Positions 55,774-64,000 of a stretch of DNA of 64,000 bases are shown here, in pieces. The stretch's first letter is position 1; the number at the start of each line of letters is the position of its first letter. A program made the translations under genes and the position numbers. This DNA is from Cellvibrionaceae bacterium (GTDB lineage: Bacteria > Pseudomonadota > Gammaproteobacteria > Pseudomonadales > Cellvibrionaceae), in NCBI GenBank assembly GCA_028281575.1, contig JANQJP010000086.1:1-64000 (forward strand). Direction: 5' to 3'. The notes below the pieces were generated by a model that searched no databases, was not told the DNA's origin, and saw only the letters and a program-made list of their open reading frames with translations.

Positions 55774-56735
55774 ATACTGAAACTATCGAAGGTGTGACAA
55801 TTAACATTGTGTATTGGGATACACATCACCAGCAACTAAGCGATATTCGCAAACAGGTCTTTATCGATGAGCAACATGTGAGTCCAGACGAAGAGTGGGA
55901 CACGCTAGACGACAAGCCGGACACCGTGCATCTACTCGCGCTAAGTCACTCAAGACCTGTCGGTTGCGCTCGCATTACACGTGAAAATACCAGCACGCTA
56001 AAAATTGGCCGTTTAGCCGTGCTCACGTCAAACAGAGGCCAAGGTATTGGCAAAAAATTACTACGCAAGGTACTGGAGAGCGCTCTGAGTAGTCAACCGG
56101 CCAGCATTTATATTCATGCGCAAACCAACGTCAAATCATTTTATGAAAACTTTGGCTTTGAGGCGGAGGGAAAATTATTTGACGAAGCCGGTATTCCGCA
56201 TCAACGTATGGTATTTTCGTCGAAACGCGCAAAAGCGATAACGGCAGTCTACCAGCAGCGCATTCTGCGTCACCAGAACGCTCAAGACTTTATCCAACAT
56301 ATCTGCCAGGCTATCGCCATTAGCCAACGTCAAATACGCATTAGTTCAGAACATCTGCGGGAAGATATTTTTTCAAATGCACGTCTCGTGCAAGAAATTT
56401 CTGACTTCGCCCGCTCGGATAGTAAGGCCCTGATAAATATTCTGGTCCATACACACGAACACCTGCATAAGCGATCTCTGCCGCTCGTGGCGCTCGCCAA
56501 ACGCCTTCCGTCAAAAATATCTATCCATATACTGAACAGCGACTACGACGAGACTGTCGACAGTTTTGTTGTTGGCGACGACCGCTACCTCACCTATTTT
56601 AATGACGAAAGCGCATTATCCGGTTTTACTGCCTACAGTGCTGCAGCGGAGAGTCGGACATTTATCGAAAGCTTTACACATCTTTGGAACCACCAAGCCA
56701 AGGCGGATAAAAACTTGGCTCAACTCTACCTCTAA
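55770..56735 (+). CDS. GNAT family N-acetyltransferase fused to a C-terminal PLD-like region
   Basis: The 321-aa protein has two parts. Residues about 10-150 are a GNAT domain of the ElaA/YjcF kind, with RKQVFIDEQHVSPDEEWDTLD, the acetyl-CoA loop LTSNRGQGIGKKLLRKV, and FYENFGFEAEGKLFDEAGIPHQRM. Residues 165-321 form a second domain (HICQAIAISQRQIRISSEHLREDIFSN and FVVGDDRYLTYFNDESALSGFTAY) that recalls phospholipase D-like folds. It lacks a clear HKD motif. The substrate is unknown. The start overlaps the roxA stop by 4 bp. Confidence 0.88.
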   Translation: MNTETIEGVTINIVYWDTHHQQLSDIRKQVFIDEQHVSPDEEWDTLDDKPDTVHLLALSHSRPVGCARITRENTSTLKIGRLAVLTSNRGQGIGKKLLRKVLESALSSQPASIYIHAQTNVKSFYENFGFEAEGKLFDEAGIPHQRMVFSSKRAKAITAVYQQRILRHQNAQDFIQHICQAIAISQRQIRISSEHLREDIFSNARLVQEISDFARSDSKALINILVHTHEHLHKRSLPLVALAKRLPSKISIHILNSDYDETVDSFVVGDDRYLTYFNDESALSGFTAYSAAAESRTFIESFTHLWNHQAKADKNLAQLYL

Positions 56736-56879
56736 GATATTTATCAACCAGGCGATCTGCAAAAATCCGTCCTAACCGCCTCACGATCACGAGCAGGCAT
56801 CGTTGCACGCATAAATTCTTCCACTAGATTGGCACATTTGCAGTCACAACAGTGGCTATCAAATCAGTATCAACAGGCC

Positions 56880-57296
56880 TTAGATAAAACCAAGAACCTT
56901 CACCAATTTACCAACATCCGTAAACTCAAAGTAATCGATTCCAGTAAATAAAACTTCTCCATCTGGCCTGGTCACGATGAACGTACATACCGCACTATTG
57001 CCTACACGTTTAATATTTTCGAAACGGATCGATGCGTCTGGGTAGCTTTGTTGAAACCCGCTAATTTCATTATTTATTGCCTCAAAACCCTCAGATTTTA
57101 TGTATTGATTTTGATGAACACCCTGTTCAACCCAAATTCTTTCTATTTTATCGAGCCGCTTTATGGAATTCTTGGTAGACCAGGTTTCCGCATAATCTTC
57201 AAGCAACAGATCAATATTCACCTTATTAGCATCAGCATACGCGGTAACGGAAAAACCGAAAAACAAAATTAACAGAAAAAATTTTATGGACTTCAT
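56880..57296 (-). CDS. Secreted NTF2/SnoaL-like protein
   Basis: The protein (138 aa from ATG 57296) has a signal peptide (KSIKFFLLILFFGFSVTAYADA). A domain follows that resembles the NTF2/SnoaL cone fold: LLEDYAETWSTKNSIKRLDKIERIWVEQGVH, EAINNEISGFQQSYPD, and strands ending DYFEFTDVGKLVKVLGFI. Family members range from isomerases to non-catalytic proteins, so no function can be assigned. I choose the second ATG because GAGGG lies upstream at about 9 nt. The local DNA is AT-rich. Confidence 0.75.
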   Translation of the reverse strand: MKSIKFFLLILFFGFSVTAYADANKVNIDLLLEDYAETWSTKNSIKRLDKIERIWVEQGVHQNQYIKSEGFEAINNEISGFQQSYPDASIRFENIKRVGNSAVCTFIVTRPDGEVLFTGIDYFEFTDVGKLVKVLGFI

Positions 57297-57378
57297 AATG
57301 ATTACCCTCATTCAGATTTATTATCTGGAGGGGAGTTTATGTGAGAGAATAAACAGGTAAATGGAAAAGCGTTAAACT

Positions 57379-58674
57379 TCAGTTTTCGCGCGTTGAATGG
57401 ATATTAGGCCAGCACAAACAAAACTTTGCACCACCGAGTACTGAAGCTTCTACCTTTACCCTGCCCTGATGCCACTTAATAATTCGCGTCACTATCGCCA
57501 AACCCAATCCAAAGCCACTGGTTTTTTCTTTACTGCTACCTCTAATGCGTACAAAGGAGTTAAAAATACGTTCGGCATTCTCCTTGGATATACCAGGACC
57601 GTCATCTTCTATCGCAACACAATAGCAGTTTTCTTCCATAAACAGCGTGATTAAGATTTCGCTCTCTGCGTGCTTAAACGCATTTTGAATAATGTTGTGT
57701 AAGCACCTCTCCATAAGAATCCAGTCGCAGTATATATGCTCGCCACCCATACGGTTGTCGACGCGAGAATGAATTTCGGGAAAAAAATTGCCATTTGTTT
57801 TTAACAGACTGTCAGTTAAAGCCGCCAGATCACCTTCCTCCATTGTCAGACTCTGGCTCTGTTGTTCGTAACCAGCGTAACTTAATAAATCACTTATCAA
57901 TTGCTCCATCTCGCCGACATCTTTTCGTATACTTAACAACTCTTTCGAATCGGCATCACGCCCTTCGCGATCCTTAGCAATTTCCAGGGCAAACTTTATT
58001 CTCGCCAGGGGCGTACGCAATTCATGCGATACGGCGTAGGTCATTTCTTTATGCGAAGCAATTAGCTGCTCAATACGCTCCGCCATTTGATTAAATGCGG
58101 AAGCCAGAGGATAAACAGTGGAACGTAAACCAAGGTCAATTTTCTGGGGAAAATCATCTTTGCCAACATTGCGCGTTTGCAATTCCAGTCGGCGCAAATC
58201 CCGTGTCAGAGGCCATATCCAAAAATAGATAATCAGTGCTATAGACAGGTAAAACATGCTCAAAAACACAACATAGACAATACCCTGGGTCTCATCCTGA
58301 AAATGTATATCCGCACGCACAACAATAGCACTGTCTTCAATACGCTGGTAAATCGACAATTGCTCCAAACCCTCTCTGACCCTGGTTCGTGCACCTGAAC
58401 GTATTTTTTGAGAAAGTTCAGACTCAGCAAAATCATCCAAGTGATAAACGCGTAATTGCAGTTGAGCGTGATGGTTAAATTTTGCGATATGGGCGCGCAG
58501 TTGGGTTTCATCCAGCGCCGCAATATCTACCAAAATGAGATCAAAGAATGCTTGTTCAAATGGGCCGGCATCTGGTTCTGGTTCATACACCTGCCACAAC
58601 CTATCGGCTGTCCACCCAACAATAATGACAGAGACAACAATAAGTAAGTAGAGCGAGATAAACGCGCGATTCAT
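57379..58674 (-). CDS. Two-component sensor histidine kinase
   Basis: The 431-aa membrane kinase has two transmembrane helices (about 5-22 and 130-150) around a short periplasmic sensor region. A HAMP-like segment with ASAFNQMAERIEQL follows. The H-box AVSHELRTPLARIKFAL (phosphorylated His), the N-box NIIQNAFKHAES, G1 EDDGPGIS and G2 SGFGLGLAIV are all intact. It is the last gene of the mipA-DUF3019-regulator-kinase operon, 35 bp after the regulator. The stimulus may concern the envelope, given its neighbours. Confidence 0.95.
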   Translation of the reverse strand: MNRAFISLYLLIVVSVIIVGWTADRLWQVYEPEPDAGPFEQAFFDLILVDIAALDETQLRAHIAKFNHHAQLQLRVYHLDDFAESELSQKIRSGARTRVREGLEQLSIYQRIEDSAIVVRADIHFQDETQGIVYVVFLSMFYLSIALIIYFWIWPLTRDLRRLELQTRNVGKDDFPQKIDLGLRSTVYPLASAFNQMAERIEQLIASHKEMTYAVSHELRTPLARIKFALEIAKDREGRDADSKELLSIRKDVGEMEQLISDLLSYAGYEQQSQSLTMEEGDLAALTDSLLKTNGNFFPEIHSRVDNRMGGEHIYCDWILMERCLHNIIQNAFKHAESEILITLFMEENCYCVAIEDDGPGISKENAERIFNSFVRIRGSSKEKTSGFGLGLAIVTRIIKWHQGRVKVEASVLGGAKFCLCWPNIHSTREN

Positions 58675-58709
58675 ATATGCCTGTTGCCGTAACTGTTAGA
58701 CCCGTTACT

Positions 58710-59399
58710 CTACCAGGAATCAGCAACAAACAAATAACCCCTACCCCAGATGGTTTTTATTTTTTCAGGGTCTTCCGAGTTATCGCCGAGTTTCTTACGT
58801 ATCTGAGAGATACGCACATCAATCGTGCGATCCAGACCGTCATAAGGGCGGCTATATATTGTGTTGAACAGATATTCCCGGCTTAAAATTTTGCCTGCGT
58901 TTTTGGCTAACGAATGTAAAAGATCAAACTCATGGGTGGATAAACTCACACTATTACCTTCGATGACAACGCTTCGCGCCGCGAGATTTATATGCAGAGC
59001 ACCGATATTAATATCTTCCTCAGCCGTTTTAAGCTCTTGCTGGGTTCGACGAAGCAGCGCCGAAATCCTCGCGAGTAAAACGCGAGGTTCAGCAGGTTTA
59101 ATAACATAGTCATCTGCGCCAAATTCCAAACCTAAAATTTGATCCGTATCAGAATCGCGCGCGGTGAGCATCAAAATTGGACCAGCGTAATACTGGCGCA
59201 ACTCCTTACATATCGTAAGTCCGTCTTTTCCAGGCAACATAATATCGAGAATGACAATAGCGGGAGCGAGTTCCTGCACCAGACGTGGCACATTGTGACC
59301 GACACCCTCAACAATGACCTCGAAACCGTTATTTACAAGATAATCTTTGACGAGTTCCGCTAACCTTTCATCATCTTCTGCTAACAGTACTAGTGACAC
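58710..59399 (-). CDS. OmpR family response regulator
   Basis: The protein (229 aa from GTG 59399) has a receiver domain with the acidic pair LLAEDDERL, the phospho-accepting Asp in PAIVILDIMLPGKDG and the lysine in VIKPAEP. A winged-helix DNA-binding domain follows (VSLSTHEFDLLHSLAKNAGKILSREYLFN, GLDRTIDVRISQIRKKLGD). The GTG overlaps the DUF3019 stop (TAGTG); an in-frame ATG at 59414 would add five residues. It is paired with the kinase at 57379. Confidence 0.94.
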   Translation of the reverse strand: MSLVLLAEDDERLAELVKDYLVNNGFEVIVEGVGHNVPRLVQELAPAIVILDIMLPGKDGLTICKELRQYYAGPILMLTARDSDTDQILGLEFGADDYVIKPAEPRVLLARISALLRRTQQELKTAEEDINIGALHINLAARSVVIEGNSVSLSTHEFDLLHSLAKNAGKILSREYLFNTIYSRPYDGLDRTIDVRISQIRKKLGDNSEDPEKIKTIWGRGYLFVADSW

Positions 59400-59803
59400 T
59401 AGAAAAAACTCCATGCGTTGCGTCGACGCCGACGATAGTCACCGCGATCTTGAACGACTTCAAAAGAGTCGGAAACAAGCAAATCCTTTTCACTCATGTC
59501 GCGCAACTCGAAATCAATATTTTCTGAAGCAGAGATCTCGATGTTGTGCGCCCCCGAAAATTCACCTTCCCAACATCTTAATGGTAGACGTTTGTCTATT
59601 TGATACAAACATAGAGAAAGTCGTTCCTCAGACTGCCAGCTAATCACCAGCTCATCGCGACATATTTCCTCGCCTTGCGAGAGTACACACAAATTTGGTT
59701 TTATCGAGAATAAAATTCGCGGAAGATCTGATTCAGCGCGAACCGCCAGAGCTGCGAGAAAAAACACAGAAAAAAAACCAAGCCCCGCTATTCTAAAAAT
59801 CAT
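59399..59803 (-). CDS. DUF3019 domain-containing protein
   Basis: The 134-aa protein has a signal peptide (FSVFFLAALAVRA) and a DUF3019 domain: FSIKPNLCVLSQGEEICRDELVISWQSEERLSLCLYQIDKRLPLRCWEGEFSGAHN, with four cysteines. The C-terminus is basic (RRRRRNAW). DUF3019 proteins are often encoded with MipA/OmpV and a two-component pair, as here, which suggests a shared envelope response. It overlaps the mipA-like stop by 11 bp and the regulator GTG by 1 bp. Confidence 0.85.
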   Translation of the reverse strand: MIFRIAGLGFFSVFFLAALAVRAESDLPRILFSIKPNLCVLSQGEEICRDELVISWQSEERLSLCLYQIDKRLPLRCWEGEFSGAHNIEISASENIDFELRDMSEKDLLVSDSFEVVQDRGDYRRRRRNAWSFF

Positions 59804-60794
59804 AAACGACTCCTAGAAACAACGTGGTAATACTGTCTTCGTCAATCAGCGGACTATCGCTAACACTGGTACTCAACCAACGTTGGTTCGCCGTCGCCTG
59901 CAAGCGCCATTTTTTATTTATCTGATAACGCCAATCGATTTTTATAAACGGGGAAATTCCGGCGTCAACCACAAATACGTCGGCATTATCACTCGCCTCA
60001 TTGAGGTCAACACCATAAAAGTAATCCAAAGTGCTTGAATCGCGCCATTCACCACCGAAAGTAAAATTAACTGCATGCCTTTCCCGGGGAAGGCGGTAAG
60101 ACAGCGCTGCACGCACCTCATGACCATTATGAACACCGCGAACATCCTTTAACGCCTGGAGATTAAAACTGATATCTTCATAGAAAAATAAGTATTCCAC
60201 ACCGGCAAGCACAGCAACCTTACGGTGATCGGGTTCGATGGTTCTGGGATCATCGCTATCTCTTCTTCCATCCATAGGAGAATCGCCCCCCGTCTGTGGC
60301 GGCATGGGCTCACTGTCGCTGCCTTCGCCTGGCGTTAAGGGGCCGGTAACGCCATCGGCAACAACAAACCCTTCACTGACGGGCCCACCCGCACCTCCTG
60401 AATTCAGCGAAAAATTACCCAAACTCCAATCGCGAAAAAACATTTGATCGTAACTGACCGTCGCAATCAGATTGATCATATGTTTTTCATCGTCGACAAA
60501 GGTATAACCCAGAGTATCTGTTTCGAAAAAAACACGTTTGCCGTAATAACTAAGTGCTGGCAACAAGACAATAGGAATATCATCGCCATCGACCACCGGA
60601 TTGCTGCGCTGGCCATAACCCAAACCAAGACTGAGATTCCAACTGCCTACTTGCACACAATCGTCATCGCCTTCATCACAGGCGTAAGCGGCATTTACGC
60701 CTACCAACGCAAATCCGGCAATAACACTTAAAATTTTTCCGAAGTGATTCAACAAACCCAAATAACCTCGAACATCTGTTAACCCATTGTGCAT
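59793..60794 (-). CDS. MipA/OmpV family outer membrane protein
   Basis: The 333-aa protein has an N-terminal signal (SVIAGFALVGVNAAYA) and amphipathic strands ending in a C-terminal phenylalanine (TTLFLGVVYDF), as expected for an outer-membrane barrel. MipA-family marks are WNLSLGLGYGQRSNPVVDGDDIPIVLLPALSYYGKRVFFETDTLGYTF. An insert of about 60 residues rich in Gly, Pro and Asp (about 137-196) probably forms an extracellular loop. MipA scaffolds murein synthases in E. coli. It heads the operon with DUF3019 and a two-component pair. Confidence 0.87.
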   Translation of the reverse strand: MHNGLTDVRGYLGLLNHFGKILSVIAGFALVGVNAAYACDEGDDDCVQVGSWNLSLGLGYGQRSNPVVDGDDIPIVLLPALSYYGKRVFFETDTLGYTFVDDEKHMINLIATVSYDQMFFRDWSLGNFSLNSGGAGGPVSEGFVVADGVTGPLTPGEGSDSEPMPPQTGGDSPMDGRRDSDDPRTIEPDHRKVAVLAGVEYLFFYEDISFNLQALKDVRGVHNGHEVRAALSYRLPRERHAVNFTFGGEWRDSSTLDYFYGVDLNEASDNADVFVVDAGISPFIKIDWRYQINKKWRLQATANQRWLSTSVSDSPLIDEDSITTLFLGVVYDF

Positions 60795-60828
60795 TTAGGA
60801 AAGTTTTCCTTTCTATTTGGCGCATTCA

Positions 60829-60936
60829 CGTTTGCGCGCCGGTGATACGTTCAAAAACCGTCGATTCATGGATGAATTGGCGGAGCTACAGGGACGTATT
60901 CATGCGTTTTTTGAACGTATCACCGGCGCGCAAACG
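60829..60936 (+). repeat. Structured intergenic repeat, copy G (core deleted)
   Basis: The arms 60829-60857 and 60908-60936 are perfectly complementary over 29 bp and resemble, without being identical to, those of copies A and C. The 50-bp centre keeps only the left part of the core (ending GCGGAGCTACAGGG) joined to the right end (ATTCATGCG). The two inner hairpins and the 40-bp module have been lost. It lies between divergent genes, upstream of the MipA gene and 260 bp before the lipoprotein gene. I see no other gene in 60795-61197. Confidence 0.87.
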
Positions 60937-61197
60937 GTTCGAAGGCACACATACTTAAGCTTTTAAATTAAATATCCATAATGGTTTTATTAAGCGATGT
61001 AATCCAGACCTAAGTGTAAGAAAAGTGTTAAAAATTGTAGATTCCCTGCGTTAAACGCCATCCAAACCAACACCATCTATTTTCTTACAAAAAATTACAT
61101 TTTCTCGCAAATGACTCACAGATTCTCTTATAAAACATGCCTATTATGATGCTATCTACTTATTCTCAAACCTGTGCTTAAGGAAATAGGAGTTTTT

Positions 61198-63288
61198 ATG
61201 CTTAGAACGATAACAGCTGTGCTCGCAAGCATCGGCCTGTGTGCATGCGGAGGCAGTAGTAGCGAAGGCGGACCAGGGCCGAACATTGGCGACCCGTCAA
61301 CCCAGGGTGTCGATTACTCCAAAATACAGCAAAGCGAGGTAGAGGCAACAGTACTCAAACAAGCGTCAGACACTGAACTGCTCACTCGATTAAAGAACGG
61401 CGTTCGCTTTAACGTCAGGTTTGCGCCAGAAATCAGCACATCAGTACAGGCTTTGGACGCGCGTACTACAGCCAATCCGAGTCCAGCTGTAGAGCCAGCC
61501 TCTGCATTTAATGACGCCTTAGCGGGCGAAAGCGCTGGAGACGGCAATAATTTCTCTCAAACCAATACGCATGTGCAGGGCGTCGACGAAGCCGACTTCG
61601 TCAAATACGACGGTAAATACATGTACGTATCAACGTTTCCACACTATGCCCGGGAAGAAGAACGGCCGAGAGCAGAAATTCGGATACTAGAAACGGACCC
61701 GGAGTCGGCAGGCGTCAATGAACTGAGTCGTATTGATGTCAACGATGATACCTGGGGAGGTGTTGGTGAAATTTATCTGGCCAACGACGATGATGGCAAT
61801 ACCGAAACTATGGTGACCCTGCGAAGCACATGGAGCAATGTCGTTTCAATCGAACCCATCTTTGGTGCGCTTGCGCTCGATGCACTATCGATACTGCCAG
61901 AAAATAAGATTGAAATTTCTGGCTACAACGTGACAGACCCGAGCAACCCGGACAAAAGCTTTACGATGGAAATCGATGGCTTTATACAAAATAGCCGTAA
62001 AATCGACAACACATTGTATCTCGTGACCGAATACTACCCTTACCTGCCAAACATTTTCTTCTTCCTGGATAACGAAACAGCGATTCGCAATAACGAAGAT
62101 AGCATTCAGGCGCTTACAATTGCCGATTTAATGCCGTCGGTAAGTATCAACGGTGAAACGCCGCAGCCGCTGCACGTGTCAGGTGATTGTTTTATTCCGG
62201 TTGATACTGACAGTAATACCGGCCTCAAAAATATCGTCTCTATCATCGCTATCGATCTTGAGTCGCAGCAAATCTCCGCAGCAAAGTGCTTAAATTCGCA
62301 AGTGAGCGGCATTTATGCCTCAGGAGAGAGTCTCTATATAGGTGCTTCTGCATATAAAAACTGGACCGACTACGAAAGCTTTACCGTCGTGCACAAATTT
62401 ACGCTCGGAGACAGCATCGACTACCGGTCTACGGGCGTAGTTCCGGGCTTTCTCGGCTGGAGAGATCCATCATTTCGCATGGACGAATACAATGACACTT
62501 TTCGCATCGTGACAACGTCGCGGGATGATAATTGGGAACCCATCCACCGCTTGCATGTACTTCAAGACAACGCCAGTACAGACGAAATGAACATCGTTGG
62601 AAAATTACCAAATGATGAGCGCCCGGAACCCATCGGCAAGCCGTTTGAAGAGATTTTCGGCGTGCGCTTTATGGAAGATCGTGCATTTATCGTGACCTTC
62701 GAACGCATTGACCCCCTCTACGTCATAGACCTCGCCGATGCAGAAGACCCTCAAATCGCAGGTGAACTCGAAGTACCCGGTTTTTCCACTTATTTGCACC
62801 CGGTGGACGATAACTACTTGCTCGGAATTGGGAGAAATGCCAACGAAGCTGGTATAGCAACAGGGCTAAAAACCAGTCTATACGACGTCAGCGATATCTC
62901 TGCGCCGCTGGAAATTGACAGCATTATCATCGACGGCCGAAGCACGCACTCCCCAGCAACAAGCGATTTGCGCGCGATAAGTTTCCTGAGAAACAGCCAG
63001 GACCAGTTGCGCTTTGCCTTCCCCGTTTCTAAATACAGCGACAACGCTTTCGCCTGGGAATACGAGGGCTTACACCTCTACGAAATCAACGGCCTGGCAG
63101 GTAACAGCGCCATTCTCAATGATGTTGGCGTCATCACTTCGGAACGTCAGTCTGCTGAAAAACCCTGGCCTGACTACAGCGGTTTTGATCGCAGCGTATT
63201 GCATGACGAAGCCGTCTACTATATCCACGCATCCGATGTTTGGTCTGCATTCTGGTCGAGCCCACAAGCGAGCTCCGGCCCTCACTGA
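61198..63288 (+). CDS. Beta-propeller domain lipoprotein
   Basis: The 696-aa protein starts at ATG 61198, behind AGGAAATAGGAG, with a lipoprotein signal (LRTITAVLASIGLCACGGSS; lipidation expected at the LCAC cysteine). The mature chain matches the secreted C-terminal beta-propeller family: QTNTHVQGVDEADFVKYDGKYMYVS, VRFMEDRAFIVTFERIDPLYVIDLADAEDPQIAGELEVPGFSTYLHPVDDNYLLGIG, and GLKTSLYDVSDISAPLEI. The upstream in-frame start at 61174 would precede the ribosome-binding site. Archaeal and bacterial relatives have no established function. A strong terminator follows. Confidence 0.85.
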   Translation: MLRTITAVLASIGLCACGGSSSEGGPGPNIGDPSTQGVDYSKIQQSEVEATVLKQASDTELLTRLKNGVRFNVRFAPEISTSVQALDARTTANPSPAVEPASAFNDALAGESAGDGNNFSQTNTHVQGVDEADFVKYDGKYMYVSTFPHYAREEERPRAEIRILETDPESAGVNELSRIDVNDDTWGGVGEIYLANDDDGNTETMVTLRSTWSNVVSIEPIFGALALDALSILPENKIEISGYNVTDPSNPDKSFTMEIDGFIQNSRKIDNTLYLVTEYYPYLPNIFFFLDNETAIRNNEDSIQALTIADLMPSVSINGETPQPLHVSGDCFIPVDTDSNTGLKNIVSIIAIDLESQQISAAKCLNSQVSGIYASGESLYIGASAYKNWTDYESFTVVHKFTLGDSIDYRSTGVVPGFLGWRDPSFRMDEYNDTFRIVTTSRDDNWEPIHRLHVLQDNASTDEMNIVGKLPNDERPEPIGKPFEEIFGVRFMEDRAFIVTFERIDPLYVIDLADAEDPQIAGELEVPGFSTYLHPVDDNYLLGIGRNANEAGIATGLKTSLYDVSDISAPLEIDSIIIDGRSTHSPATSDLRAISFLRNSQDQLRFAFPVSKYSDNAFAWEYEGLHLYEINGLAGNSAILNDVGVITSERQSAEKPWPDYSGFDRSVLHDEAVYYIHASDVWSAFWSSPQASSGPH

Positions 63289-63308
63289 TCATGGCCGCTG
63301 TAACACCA

Positions 63309-63333
63309 CGCCCCGCAAATGCGGGGCGTTTTT
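63309..63333 (+). terminator. Rho-independent terminator
   Basis: CGCCCCGC (63309-63316), loop AAAT, GCGGGGCG (63321-63328), then TTTTT. The 8-bp all-GC stem and T-tract sit 20 bp after the beta-propeller lipoprotein stop. It is the clearest intrinsic terminator in the window. The remaining 315 bp up to 63648 hold nothing else I can identify beyond the presumed promoter of the last gene. Confidence 0.9.
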
Positions 63334-63648
63334 ATGCATTTTTCATGATCGTAAAATGCATGAAGCACATCAAATCCCAACCCCCAAGAGCCATGCCAAT
63401 TCACACCGGCATTAACCGTTTTTCAGCGATATTTTCGGCAGAAATTCAGAAAACGTGACACGTTACTCATAGTTACAACCGGTCGAATTTTTTATATTAC
63501 CTCCGCTTAAAAATCGTGTAATGTGGCAATCGCGATACAAATCGTAACAGATCCTTTGTGGCACCTGTTTCGTTTTGGATCTTTTTTTTCGCGACACGAA
63601 CAACCGTTAGCGCGTGTTTCAACCTACTTTAAGCCTCGGGGTACAGTT

Positions 63649-64000
63649 ATGAAAAAGGTCTTTCTGCTGCTTGTTTTGTCGTTGTCACCAACAGCATCGT
63701 TTGCAGATATTGAAATTGAGCAAACCATCAATCTTCGCTCAAATACTGACAACGTTGCGATTGAGAGAAATGGCTCCATCCACAGCCTGGCGTTTAAGGA
63801 CACTGAAGCTCCGAAAGCTGGGAAGAAAAATGCGAAGCTGACCAAGAAAGAAAAAACATTACATCAAAGCAGAGAAATACTCGGCGAGCGCAAGTTTTTC
63901 GACGTTATTATTTTTTCGGTCGACCACAAAGCGAGAGAAATTACCTTTATTGGCGGTGACGGCGTTTTTCGCACCCATCGCTATAGCGAAGGTTCTCGAG
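63649..64000 (+). CDS. Partial secreted protein (runs off the window)
   Basis: An open frame from ATG 63649 continues past the window end (at least 117 codons). It begins MKKVFLLLVLSLSPTASFADIEIEQ, a clear Sec signal peptide with cleavage after FA. The following sequence is charged, with a lysine-rich patch (KAGKKNAKLTKKEKT) and a segment KFFDVIIFSVDHKAREITFIGGDG that looks beta-rich. I recognise no family from this part. Confidence 0.75.
   Translation, partial: MKKVFLLLVLSLSPTASFADIEIEQTINLRSNTDNVAIERNGSIHSLAFKDTEAPKAGKKNAKLTKKEKTLHQSREILGERKFFDVIIFSVDHKAREITFIGGDGVFRTHRYSEGSR

Overview
The window is a piece of a gammaproteobacterial chromosome. Gene content and order (dnaX-ybaB-recR-rnd, ndk-rlmN-pilW-rodZ-hisS-yfgM-bamB-der, mnmA-hflD-purB, an Anr-type FNR regulator, a TIGR04219-like outer-membrane protein, a PiT-like permease, ComFB, BLUF) suggest a free-living marine or soil member, perhaps of the Cellvibrionales; this placement is inference. 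I see no phage, CRISPR array, tRNA gene, transposase or integrase. Almost everything is intact and coding, with 4.5S RNA as the only recognisable classical RNA gene.

Layout. 1-6900: repeat copy A, trhP, a sirtuin (cobB), a HemN-like protein without its radical-SAM cysteines behind a predicted FNR box, fnr/anr, DUF4202, SirB2, a small secreted protein and dusA. 6900-20740: repeat copy B, talB, a TerB-like protein, an HDOD protein, GDPD, a lipoprotein, purL, mltF converging on tadA, DUF1653, and MioC-like flavodoxin-fldB-mnmC. 20740-32780: repeat copy C, an outer-membrane beta-barrel, a YheT hydrolase, a secreted two-repeat protein with a membrane-bound AraC regulator, a possibly exported agmatine deiminase, BLUF, YHS, a sodium:solute symporter, ComFB, a VWA membrane protein and repeat copy D. 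32780-48211: a long leftward block (ycgN, ycgL, rnd, recR, ybaB, dnaX, ffs, PiT-like permease, diguanylate cyclase, der, bamB, yfgM, hisS, rodZ, pilW, rlmN, ndk). 48360-56735: a rightward block (flavodoxin-like oxidoreductase, glutathione peroxidase, repeat copy E, CBS protein, mnmA, hflD, purB, cmoM, roxA, GNAT fusion). 56880-64000: an NTF2-like protein, a MipA/DUF3019/two-component operon, repeat copy G, a large beta-propeller lipoprotein and a gene cut by the window end.

Functional themes. Genes for RNA and translation modification are frequent: trhP and cmoM belong to the same cmo5U34 pathway, mnmA and mnmC to the mnm5s2U34 pathway, and tadA, dusA, rlmN and roxA modify other sites. dnaX carries a complete-looking programmed -1 frameshift signal (Shine-Dalgarno-like element, A AAA AAG slip site, early stop, GC hairpin).

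The most unusual feature is a family of about 100-270 bp intergenic repeats (A, B, C, D, E, G and fragment F). Each of the five copies with both ends visible is closed by a 25-30 bp inverted repeat. The arm sequence differs from copy to copy but stays complementary within each copy. Two internal hairpins also show compensatory and G-U changes, and a 40-47 bp module is present in 0, 1 or 2 copies. This covariation points to selection for a folded RNA or single-stranded DNA rather than for a fixed transposase-binding end.
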